Below, in pieces: positions 18,586-28,707 of a DNA stretch of 64,000 bases (its first letter is position 1; each line of letters starts with the position of its first letter). Origin of the DNA: Caenimonas koreensis DSM 17982 (lineage in GTDB: Bacteria; Pseudomonadota; Gammaproteobacteria; Burkholderiales; Burkholderiaceae_C); the NCBI RefSeq assembly GCF_009646335.1, contig NZ_WJBU01000005.1:62001-126000 (forward strand). Reading direction: 5' to 3'. The position numbers were made by a program, and so were the translations under genes. Under the pieces are notes generated by a model that worked only from the letters and a program-made list of their open reading frames with translations, did not search any database and was not told the origin of the DNA.

Positions 18586-19458
18586 TCAGCGCTCTTCTTC
18601 CAGCGCCCGTGCGAAACCGGCCGAGAACAGCAGCACGGCCGACGAAAAATAAATCCACATCAGCAAGACGATGAGCGAGCCCGCCGTGCCATAAGCCGAC
18701 ACGACTGCCGCCGTGGACAGGTACAGCGTCATGAGCTGACGGCCGATGGTGAACAGGATGGCGCCCGCTACGGCACCAACGATCAACAGCTTCATTGGTG
18801 GTTTGGGCCCTGAGCTGATTCGCATCAATGCAAGAAATAGCGCAGCGCTGACGATGAAGGAAACCAGTTCATTGACGACCCGAAGCACCGCTTCGAACCC
18901 CATCCAGGCGCCGGCCCAACCTGAGAACAGGGCCAGCATCGTGGAGAACACCAGCGACACGAGCAGCATGAAGCCAAACGCGAGGATGTAACCAACGCCG
19001 CGCAGACGCAGCGACGCGCCGTGCCACCACTTCTGCCGGGCCGGCTCAGTGCGCCCGTGACGCCACAGGCGCTCGAATGCTTCCTGCAGTTCCGTGAAGA
19101 CGCCGGTTGCACCAAATAGCAGCACACCGAATCCGAGGATGGACGCCAGGATTCCGTCGGAAGGTTTCTTCGCGCTGGCCAGCGCCTGCTTCACGAGCGC
19201 CCCGCCCTGATCGCCCACGACCGCACCGATCTGCGAGACGATTCCGTTTTCCAGAACATCGCGGTCAAGCCACCAGCCAAGCACCGCGACCATCACGATC
19301 AGCAGGGGAGCGAGACTGAGAATGCCGTAGAACGACATGGCGGCGCTCATGCGCAAGCCGTCTGCGTCGCTCCACAGCCTCGCGGCGCGCAGGACCGGCC
19401 GCAAGGGCGCCGCCGCTGTGCGCAGCCATTGAGGGATGTGACCGGCCAAAGACTCCAT
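18586..19458 (-). CDS. YihY/BrkB-family inner-membrane protein
   Basis: 290 residues with six membrane segments. The N-terminal LRMSAAMSFYGILSLAPLLIVMV and the central GVFTELQEAFERLW are diagnostic of the YihY/virulence-factor BrkB family. Despite older labels it is not a ribonuclease; the function of these proteins is unsettled, with transport proposed. The gene is convergent with the MFS gene and followed after 90 bp by the end of metH on the same strand. Confidence 0.92.
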   Translation of the reverse strand: MESLAGHIPQWLRTAAAPLRPVLRAARLWSDADGLRMSAAMSFYGILSLAPLLIVMVAVLGWWLDRDVLENGIVSQIGAVVGDQGGALVKQALASAKKPSDGILASILGFGVLLFGATGVFTELQEAFERLWRHGRTEPARQKWWHGASLRLRGVGYILAFGFMLLVSLVFSTMLALFSGWAGAWMGFEAVLRVVNELVSFIVSAALFLALMRISSGPKPPMKLLIVGAVAGAILFTIGRQLMTLYLSTAAVVSAYGTAGSLIVLLMWIYFSSAVLLFSAGFARALEEER

Positions 19459-19548
19459 TCGGCTAGCTTGGGGCCGAGCCCTGCCGCACGGGATCGGCAG
19501 CGCCCGACAAAACGGGTAGGAGCAGGCGCCGCAACGCCCGGGCGCGGG

Positions 19549-22269
<2,721 letters not shown>

Positions 22270-22413
22270 TTCTCACCTGGTCGACAAGCCGGCGCGGGGC
22301 CGGCGGGTTGAAGGTGAGCGCGGTTGAAAGTCAATCGTCAGTAAACATTCAAGCCTGGCGATTAACCAAATGGCTTAATCGCTGCAGCGCTCCTTGAACT
22401 ATCGCAATTCTAA

Positions 22414-23076
22414 ATGCAGACAGCGTTTTCATTTCCCCAGGACGACTCCGACGGGTCTACTATGCTTGACGAGCCTGCTGCGCTTGGCGAGACGCGTCTT
22501 GACCCGGCGAGCGCAGGCACTGCGCGCATTTGCGCTGACCGCCTTCGCGATGTCGTGCAGTCGGCCAGTGCCGAGCTTGCGGCCGACTTGCTCCGGGCGC
22601 CGAGCGCGCTGATGCAGTTGTCGCACGAAGAAGCGCTGGCAGTCGTCGCCTGCATGGAGCCCCGCCTCATCGCCGAAGGCGAAACCTTCATTCACGAAGG
22701 CGACAAAGACAACACCGGCTTCATGCTGCTCATCCTGGACGGCGAAGTGACCGTTGAGAGCTCTGTCGTGCATCGCGACGATCCGATCACCTGCCGCATC
22801 CTCGGTGCGGGCAGCCTGATCGGTGAGATTGGGCTGATCGATGGCTCAGCACGTTCGGCGTCTTGCACCGCAATGACAGACCTTCGCTGCGCCATGCTCA
22901 GCCGTGACGCATTGAATGGTCTGCTCGACGCGGACCCGCGCACAGCCGCCAAGCTGATGATGGCCATCTCTCACCGCATCGCCCAGCGTATCCGCGCCAA
23001 TCACGACCGGCTGAAGCTCTACTCCCAGCTCACGCTGGCGATGAACGAAGAGATCCACTTCCTGATGCCGTTCTAA
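22414..23076 (+). CDS. Cyclic-nucleotide-binding domain protein without DNA-binding domain
   Basis: 220 residues. A single cNMP-binding beta-barrel occupies about residues 75-175 (IAEGETFIHEGDKDNTGFMLLILDGEVTV, then GSLIGEIGLIDGSARSASCTA), followed by a C-helix. No Crp-type helix-turn-helix follows; the chain ends after another 35 residues (EEIHFLMPF). It therefore is not a Crp/Fnr transcription factor but a stand-alone sensor. It is divergent from metH and lies between the two metH halves. ATG 22414 is used; ATG 22462 is also possible, neither has a strong ribosome-binding site. Confidence 0.8.
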   Translation: MQTAFSFPQDDSDGSTMLDEPAALGETRLDPASAGTARICADRLRDVVQSASAELAADLLRAPSALMQLSHEEALAVVACMEPRLIAEGETFIHEGDKDNTGFMLLILDGEVTVESSVVHRDDPITCRILGAGSLIGEIGLIDGSARSASCTAMTDLRCAMLSRDALNGLLDADPRTAAKLMMAISHRIAQRIRANHDRLKLYSQLTLAMNEEIHFLMPF

Positions 23077-23110
23077 AAAAAATCCCCCGGAACCTTCCCG
23101 TTCCGGGGGA
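23075..23110 (-). terminator. Rho-independent terminator of the lrp-like gene
   Basis: A perfect 10-bp stem (TCCCCCGGAA with TTCCGGGGGA, 8-nt loop, 23083-23110) is followed on the minus strand by eight U residues (23082-23075). It ends transcription of the Lrp-family gene 104 bp upstream. Its A tract overlaps the TAA stop of the cNMP-domain gene on the other strand, and there is no U run for the plus strand. Confidence 0.9.
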
Positions 23111-23213
23111 TGTGAGTGGGTCGGGCTGAAGAAACTTGCAAAAGCGCCCAACCGAAGAGACGAAATCACTTAAGCACATGCCGTGCCTGCTCGTCGAATC
23201 CGTTCGCAATTGC

Positions 23214-23666
23214 TTACACAAGCGGCAGGTCCGCCTTCTTCAGCGTGCGCAGCACAAAGCTCGATTTGCTGTGCCGCACGCCCTTGATCTTGTAGAGCCG
23301 CTCACGCAGCAGCCGCTCGTAGTCGCGCGTGTCCTTCACGGCTACGCGCAGCAGGTAGTCGTACTCGCCCGAGACCAGGTAGGCCTCGATCACCTCCGGA
23401 ATCGCGGCCAGCGTTTCGCCAAATTTTTCGAGCGTGTTGTCCGAGTGACTGTCGAGCGTGACCTGCACCATCACCGTGTCCGCAAAGCCCAGGGCCTGAG
23501 CGTTCAGGCGAACCGTGTACCCCTCGATCACGCCGCCGAGCTCCAGCTTCTTGATGCGTTCCCAGCACGGCGATGTCGACAGGCCGACGGCCTGGCCAAT
23601 CTCCTGCAGGCTGGCGCGGGCGTTCGACTGGAGAACGGCGAGTATTTTTCGGTCGAGATTGTCCAT
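23214..23666 (-). CDS. Lrp/AsnC family transcriptional regulator
   Basis: 150 residues: N-terminal AsnC helix-turn-helix (LDRKILAVLQSNARASLQEIG, then LSTSPCWERIKKLE) and a C-terminal RAM/AsnC effector domain (about 65-140, with VSGEYDYLLRVAVKD). These regulators respond to amino acids. It lies between the two metH halves on the same strand, so control of methionine or leucine metabolism is plausible but unproven. It is distinct in sequence from the second Lrp-type gene at 26897. Confidence 0.92.
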   Translation of the reverse strand: MDNLDRKILAVLQSNARASLQEIGQAVGLSTSPCWERIKKLELGGVIEGYTVRLNAQALGFADTVMVQVTLDSHSDNTLEKFGETLAAIPEVIEAYLVSGEYDYLLRVAVKDTRDYERLLRERLYKIKGVRHSKSSFVLRTLKKADLPLV

Positions 23667-23817
23667 GACCGTTAAATTATCGGCTCGAATCGGAAACTAC
23701 AGGTAATTTTCCTGAACTTCTCGGCCAAGCCAGAAACTTCAGCAAGAATTTCCGCCCCCAGGCCGCGATACTTTCTGCCAGGCCAGCGGACTTACCAGTC
23801 CCGATGCCAGACAAGGG

Positions 23818-23912
23818 CCCGGCGGGTTACCGCTCGCCGGGCAGCTTGGACGAAGACAGCGCAGCAAAGCCCGGCCACAAGCCGCGCACTGCACTCCTCA
23901 ACCGTGCAGTGC
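23818..23912. other. 250-bp intergenic region with two strong hairpins
   Basis: The gap 23667-23916 between the Lrp-family gene and the first metH half holds no convincing gene. Two perfect inverted repeats stand out. CCCGGCG/CGCCGGG (23818-23841, 10-nt loop) is one. GCACTGCAC/GTGCAGTGC (23886-23912, 9-bp stem, 9-nt loop) is the other, starting five bases after the metH stop on the minus strand. Neither is followed by a U run, so they may be RNA-stabilising or attenuating hairpins or factor-dependent terminators. I could not match them to a known riboswitch. Confidence 0.5.
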
Positions 23913-23916
23913 CCGA

Positions 23917-24963
23917 TCAGGCCGCTTCTTTATAGAAAAATTCTTTCTGCCGCGAGCGCGCGGCCAGCGGCTCGACAGCGCTACGAATTGCGCCGATGTG
24001 GTCAGGCGTCGTGCCGCAGCAGCCGCCGACGATATTGACCAGGCCATCCGCCGCAAACTCACGCAGCAGGCGCGACGTCACGTCGGGCGTCTCGTCAAAG
24101 CCGGTCTCGGCCATGGGGTTGGGCAGGCCTGCGTTCGGGTAGCAGCTGATGAACGTGTCCTGCGCGACGCGCGCCAGTTCCTGGATGTACGGCCGCATCA
24201 GTGCCGCACCCAATGCGCAGTTCAAGCCGACGGCCAGCGGCCTGGCGTGGCGCACGCTGTGCCAGAACGCAGTGACTGTCTGGCCGCTGAGGATGCGCCC
24301 GGATGCATCAGTGACGGTGCCGCTGATGATGAGCGGCAAGCGCTCGCCCGTATTGGTGAAGTACTCATCAATGGCAAACAACGCCGCCTTGGCGTTGAGT
24401 GTGTCGAAGATCGTCTCGACGAGCAGCAGATCAGCGCCGCCATCAACGAGCCCCTCGACCTGCTCGTAATAGGCCGAGCGCAGCGATTCGAAATCGACGT
24501 TGCGCGCGCCCGGGTCGTTCACGTCGGGGCTGATGCTTGCGGTCTTCGGCGTCGGGCCCAGGGCGCCTGCCACGAAGCGTGGTTTGTCGGGTGTTGAAAA
24601 CTTGTCGGCGGCGGCGCGCGCAATCTTGGCGGATGTGAGGTTCATCTCGCGGGCGAGGTGGCCGAGGTCGTAGTCATCCTGCGCGATGCGCGTGGCGCCG
24701 AATGTGTTGGTCTCGATGATGTCGGCGCCAGCGGCAAGGTAGCTCTCGTGCACATCGCCGATCACGTCGGGCCGCGTGAGGGAGAGCAAGTCGCCGTTGT
24801 TGCGCACGTCCTTGGGGTGATCCTTGAAGCGCTCACCACGATAGTCAGCCTCTGTCAGCTTGAACCGCTGCGTCATCGTGCCCATCGCGCCGTCAAGGAT
24901 GGCGATTCGCTTGTCGAGGATGCTGGGCAGCTGCTGGCCGCGGGTGTAAACAAGGGGCTTCAT
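23917..24963 (-). CDS. metH: Methionine synthase, homocysteine-binding half
   Basis: 348 residues, equal to the N-terminal Hcy-methyltransferase module of full-length Met[26 protein letters not shown] is the usual opening, and the zinc-binding cysteines lie in GLNCALG and [11 protein letters not shown]. It transfers the methyl group from methylcobalamin, held by the partner polypeptide at 19549-22269, to homocysteine. ATG 24963 fits the family; the frame extends upstream to 25044 but would run into the recQ promoter region. It is divergent from recQ with 68 bp between. Confidence 0.94.
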   Translation of the reverse strand: MKPLVYTRGQQLPSILDKRIAILDGAMGTMTQRFKLTEADYRGERFKDHPKDVRNNGDLLSLTRPDVIGDVHESYLAAGADIIETNTFGATRIAQDDYDLGHLAREMNLTSAKIARAAADKFSTPDKPRFVAGALGPTPKTASISPDVNDPGARNVDFESLRSAYYEQVEGLVDGGADLLLVETIFDTLNAKAALFAIDEYFTNTGERLPLIISGTVTDASGRILSGQTVTAFWHSVRHARPLAVGLNCALGAALMRPYIQELARVAQDTFISCYPNAGLPNPMAETGFDETPDVTSRLLREFAADGLVNIVGGCCGTTPDHIGAIRSAVEPLAARSRQKEFFYKEAA

Positions 24964-25001
24964 GGTGGCTCGATTGTAGAAACAACGAAGCAGGCCCGCG
25001 G

Positions 25002-25023
25002 ACTTCGGGACAACTTCGGGACA
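25002..25023. repeat. Tandem 11-bp repeat upstream of recQ
   Basis: ACTTCGGGACA occurs twice head to tail at 25002-25012 and 25013-25023, ending 8 bp before the recQ ATG in the metH-recQ divergent promoter. An 11-bp period puts both copies on one face of the helix. It may be an operator or a chance slippage duplication. Confidence 0.6.
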
Positions 25024-25031
25024 ATAGCGCC

Positions 25032-26900
25032 ATGTCCCCCGCACCCAACGCTATCCTGCACGAGATTTTTGGCTACGAACAGTTTCGCGGCCCACAAGCC
25101 GCCATCGTCGATCACGTCATTGCCGGCGGTGACGCGCTCGTGCTCATGCCCACGGGCGGCGGCAAGTCGCTGTGCTACCAGATCCCGGCCATTGCCCGTC
25201 AACGCGCTGGGCATGGCGTGACGATCGTTGTCTCGCCGCTGATTGCGCTCATGCATGACCAGGTCGGCGCTTTGCATGAGGCCGGTGTCGAAGCAGCTTT
25301 TCTGAACTCCACCTTGTCAATGGAGGACGCAAGCTCCGTCGAAAAGCGAATGTTGCGCGGTGAGGTGACGCTCGTCTACGCGGCGCCCGAGCGAGTGACA
25401 ACGCCGCGCTTCCTGTCGCAGTTGCAGGCGATGCACGACAACGGGCGGCTGTCGCTCTTTGCGATTGACGAGGCGCACTGCGTGAGCCAGTGGGGCCACG
25501 ACTTCCGCCCTGAGTACCGGGCGCTCACTGCCCTTCACGAGCGCTTTCCGGGTGTGCCGCGCATGGCACTCACTGCCACTGCCGACGACATCACACGCGC
25601 CGACATCCTGGAGCGGCTGCAACTCGGCGATGCGCGGCAGTTCATCAGCAGCTTTGACCGGCCCAACATCCGCTACACCATCGTCGAGAAGAAAGACGCC
25701 ACGGCACAGCTGCTTCGCTTCATCGAACGCGAACACGAAGGCGAGGCTGGCATCGTCTATTGCCAGACGCGAAAGCGGGTCGAGGAAATCGCCGCGACGC
25801 TCAGCCAGCAGGGCATTCGCGCACTGCCGTATCACGCCGGGCTTGATCAGGACGTGCGGCAGGCCAACCAGGACCGCTTCCTGCGCGAAGAAGGCATCGT
25901 GATGGCAGCGACCATCGCTTTCGGCATGGGCATCGACAAGCCTGATGTGCGCTTTGTTGCCCACGTTGACATGCCCAAGAACATCGAGGGCTATTACCAG
26001 GAAACAGGCCGTGGTGGCCGCGACGGCCTGCCTGCCGATGCGTGGATGGCTTATGGGCTGCAGGACGTCGTGAACCAGCGCCGCATGATCGACGAAAGCC
26101 CCGCCGGCGACGAGTTCAAGCAGGTGATGAGGGGCAAGCTCGATGCGCTGCTCGCCCTTGCTGAAGCGACTGACTGCCGCCGCGTGCGCCTGCTGGCCTA
26201 CTTCGGCGAAGCGAGCAAGCCTTGCGGCAACTGCGACAACTGCCTGAATCCGCCCGCCGTGTGGGACGGCACGGATGCTGCGCGCAAACTGCTCTCGACC
26301 ATCTACCGCGTGCAGCAGCAAAGCGGCATCAGCTTTGGCGCGGGTCACATCATGGACATCCTGCGCGGCAAACCAACGGAGAAGGTCAAGCAGTTCGACC
26401 ACGAGCGCTTGTCCACATTCGGCATTGGCGCGGGGTTCAGCGAAGCGCAATTGCGCGGCGTATTGCGCCAGCTCATCGCCATTGGCGCGTTGTCGGTTGA
26501 CAGCGAGGCGTTCAACACGCTGCGCCTGACGGAGGGATCGCGTGCCGTGCTCAAGGGCGAGTTGTCGGTTCGCCTGCGCGAATCGGTGTCATTGCCGCCC
26601 GAGCGCAGCCGCCGGCGCGCGGACGAGAAGGTGCGCGAGAAGACGCGAGCGCCGGCCGCTTCAGCAGGGTTGACAGGCCAGGCCGAGGCACTGTTCACTG
26701 CGCTCAAAGCATGGCGCGCCGACGTTGCTCGCGCGCACAACCTGCCAGCCTATGTGATCTTTCATGATGCGACGCTCGCAGCGATCGCCGCCATGTCGCC
26801 GAGTTCACTCGATGACTTGCAAGGCATCAGCGGGATCGGCGAGACGAAGCTTGCGAAGTACGGCAGCGACGTGCTGCGGGTGGTGGCCGAAGCCAGCTAG
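25032..26900 (+). CDS. recQ: ATP-dependent DNA helicase RecQ
   Basis: 622 residues with all RecQ modules. The DEAH helicase core has Walker A PTGGGKS with K45 and [18 protein letters not shown], and helicase C contains [10 protein letters not shown]. The zinc-binding cysteines lie in C-x16-CGNCDNC, followed by the winged helix (about 410-510) and a C-terminal HRDC domain (about 550-620). A 3'-5' helicase in recombination and replication-fork repair. Its TAG stop shares the palindromic CTAG with the stop of the convergent Lrp-family gene. Confidence 0.97.
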   Translation: MSPAPNAILHEIFGYEQFRGPQAAIVDHVIAGGDALVLMPTGGGKSLCYQIPAIARQRAGHGVTIVVSPLIALMHDQVGALHEAGVEAAFLNSTLSMEDASSVEKRMLRGEVTLVYAAPERVTTPRFLSQLQAMHDNGRLSLFAIDEAHCVSQWGHDFRPEYRALTALHERFPGVPRMALTATADDITRADILERLQLGDARQFISSFDRPNIRYTIVEKKDATAQLLRFIEREHEGEAGIVYCQTRKRVEEIAATLSQQGIRALPYHAGLDQDVRQANQDRFLREEGIVMAATIAFGMGIDKPDVRFVAHVDMPKNIEGYYQETGRGGRDGLPADAWMAYGLQDVVNQRRMIDESPAGDEFKQVMRGKLDALLALAEATDCRRVRLLAYFGEASKPCGNCDNCLNPPAVWDGTDAARKLLSTIYRVQQQSGISFGAGHIMDILRGKPTEKVKQFDHERLSTFGIGAGFSEAQLRGVLRQLIAIGALSVDSEAFNTLRLTEGSRAVLKGELSVRLRESVSLPPERSRRRADEKVREKTRAPAASAGLTGQAEALFTALKAWRADVARAHNLPAYVIFHDATLAAIAAMSPSSLDDLQGISGIGETKLAKYGSDVLRVVAEAS

Positions 26901-27367
26901 GACGAGTACTGCGCGTAGTCGAGAGGCAGCGCCGTCGTGGACTTGAGCACTTCCATCGCGAAGCTGGAACTCACGTCCTGCAGGTCAACCGCCTTGATCA
27001 GGCGCTTGTAAACAGAGTCGTAGCCGGGAATGTCAGGCACGACGATCTTCAGAAGGTAGTCCACATCGCCGCTCATGCGGTAGATCTCCACGATCTCCGG
27101 AATGTCGCGGGCAGCAGCCACGAACTTCCTGACCCACGCTTCGCTGTGCTGGTTCGTGCGCAGCGAAACAAACACGGTGACGGGCACATTCAGCTTGACG
27201 GGGTCGCACAGCGCGACTTGCCCGCGAATCACGCCCGATTCATTGAGTTTCTGGATACGGCGCCAGCACGGCGTCGATGAAAGACTCACTGCCTCAGCCA
27301 GTTCCGCCAGCGGCGTGGCGCCATTCTTTTGGAGAATGGAAAGTATTTGCAGATCTTTCTTGTCCAT
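26897..27367 (-). CDS. Lrp/AsnC family transcriptional regulator
   Basis: 156 residues: HTH ([33 protein letters not shown]) and AsnC effector domain with [27 protein letters not shown]. The length, the [12 protein letters not shown] wing and the effector motif fit a typical amino-acid-responsive Lrp. It is convergent with recQ, sharing the CTAG stop sequence. Target genes unknown. Confidence 0.92.
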   Translation of the reverse strand: MDKKDLQILSILQKNGATPLAELAEAVSLSSTPCWRRIQKLNESGVIRGQVALCDPVKLNVPVTVFVSLRTNQHSEAWVRKFVAAARDIPEIVEIYRMSGDVDYLLKIVVPDIPGYDSVYKRLIKAVDLQDVSSSFAMEVLKSTTALPLDYAQYSS

Positions 27368-27450
27368 AAGGATTATTTTCTAATAGACACCACTTGGCAG
27401 CCATCAGTTTGCAACCTGATTCTCCAGCGGCATACCTAGACTTGGTCTCC

Positions 27451-27816
27451 ATGAACATCTTCACTCAACACCCCCGCAGCGTCGGCGAGAGCTATTGGGA
27501 GCACATGGGCGTTGCCCTGTCATTTGCGGGCTCGCTGTTTCTAGGCAGTGCAGCGGCGCTGGTCCACGCCGTCTTTCCGTTCCTGTTTACCGACACGAGC
27601 AGCTCACTCATTGCACGGCTTTCCAAGCGCATGATGAATCGAAAAAGATCGGAAGTGCTGCGCGCGCTGCGCGAGACGCATGCAGAGCGCTTCGCGCATC
27701 TTGGCTCTGACGCCATGCGCCGGTTCAAGCTGCTCGAAGAGTTCGTCGATGCGGAATTGCAACGCGACGACGGCGACCTGCCTGCCTATAGCCGCGCGGC
27801 GACGCCTCAGCTGTAG
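27451..27816 (+). CDS. Small membrane protein, DUF6356-like
   Basis: 121 residues. HPRSVGESYWEHMGVALSFAGSLFLGSAAALVHAVFP near the N terminus with one or two membrane segments, then a basic region and an acidic helical tail, fit the small Burkholderiales/alphaproteobacterial DUF6356 family from memory; no function is known. ATG 27451 is used; the ten last bases overlap the stop of the convergent small gene on the minus strand. Confidence 0.65.
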   Translation: MNIFTQHPRSVGESYWEHMGVALSFAGSLFLGSAAALVHAVFPFLFTDTSSSLIARLSKRMMNRKRSEVLRALRETHAERFAHLGSDAMRRFKLLEEFVDAELQRDDGDLPAYSRAATPQL

Positions 27817-28055
27817 TTCAAAGCGAGCTCCTGCGCCAAGGCGCTCATGCCCTGCTCGGTCAGCCCCATCGAGCGCGCCAACTCGTTGACAAACGCTGCC
27901 GACCGCTGCCCCCCGGCAAACGGAACATTGAACGCATCCGGGCCCGGCAACTCGCTGGCCGGCGAACGGGCGGGCTTGGCGATTTGGGTGCCCCGGATGG
28001 CATGGGCGCTTTGCATAGCAAGGAGCGCGGGGGTCGTGAACAAAGCAACTGACAT
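27807..28055 (-). CDS. Hypothetical small protein following the TPR gene
   Basis: 82 residues. I do not recognise it. It begins with a short hydrophobic stretch (MSVALFTTPALLAMQSAHA), possibly a signal or an amphipathic helix, and continues into a region with FAGGQRSAAFVNELARSMGLTEQ. ATG 28055 has GGAG eight bases upstream; an in-frame ATG at 28088 would overlap the preceding gene. It follows the TPR-chaperone-like gene by 23 bp, so it could be that protein's client. Confidence 0.6.
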   Translation of the reverse strand: MSVALFTTPALLAMQSAHAIRGTQIAKPARSPASELPGPDAFNVPFAGGQRSAAFVNELARSMGLTEQGMSALAQELALNYS

Positions 28056-28078
28056 GGCAAATTCTCCAAACGCGGTTA

Positions 28079-28615
28079 TCAAAGGCAAGGATGCGGGCCG
28101 GACTTGATGGTGTCCATCAGGCGCTGCGCTGCGTACTGCAGGTCCTCGGCACCTTCGACATCACGTGCCACATCCAGGGCTGCATCAAAGGCACGGTCGG
28201 CATTGGCGTTGTCGCCGAGCGCAAGAAGGCACTCGCCAAGGCGAAACAGTGCTGCGGGATGGTCGCCCCCGTTCACGAGCGCAAAGCAGAAAAAACGGAT
28301 GGCGGTTGCTGGCGCGCCGAGCTGCTGCATGCAGGTGCCGGCCAGGAAGCTGAAGCGCGGCTCAGCGGGTTTGTGGGTTGCCAGGTGGAGCGCAAGCGCC
28401 GAAGCAAAGCGGTAGTTGCCTTCGTTGCACAGCGCACGCGCCGTGCTGTACACCGCTTCGAGCTGGCTGGGCGTAGGGTCATCCGCATGTGACGGCCGGC
28501 CCGTCGGCGTGAATGCCATTTCGAGCTCGCCCGCCGTGGGGCGGGTGATGTGCGCATTGCAGGCCTGAACGATCGAGAGAATCTCTGTTTCAGGATTGGG
28601 GTCTGACGGCGTCAT
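28079..28615 (-). CDS. Tetratricopeptide protein resembling SycD/LcrH type III chaperones
   Basis: 178 residues, the middle of which (about 60-155) reads as three TPR units: YSTARALCNEGNYRFASALA, then FSFLAGTCMQQLGAPATAIRFF, then ALFRLGECLLALGDNANADRAF. This layout, one compact triple TPR with a short N-terminal arm, is that of class II type III secretion chaperones that escort translocators. No other type III genes are in the window, so secretion is only a possibility; a generic TPR adaptor is the alternative. ATG 28615 is supported by AGGA nine bases upstream. Confidence 0.6.
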   Translation of the reverse strand: MTPSDPNPETEILSIVQACNAHITRPTAGELEMAFTPTGRPSHADDPTPSQLEAVYSTARALCNEGNYRFASALALHLATHKPAEPRFSFLAGTCMQQLGAPATAIRFFCFALVNGGDHPAALFRLGECLLALGDNANADRAFDAALDVARDVEGAEDLQYAAQRLMDTIKSGPHPCL

Positions 28616-28707
28616 GGCTGTTCCTGTGGTTAGCATCGACTTCGACGCTACCGATAGGGCTGCCTTCACGCCACTATGCTTTGGTCTCTTGGCTCTGCTC
28701 GCCCGCG

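Noticed and set aside
22270-22413. Possible riboswitch in front of metH
   Set aside because: I looked for cobalamin and S-adenosylhomocysteine riboswitch landmarks on the minus strand here and in 23667-23916 and could not match them. A covariance-model search would be decisive.
23818-23841. GC-rich hairpin considered as a terminator
   Set aside because: The stem is good but there is no U run on either side, so it is listed only as an inverted repeat.
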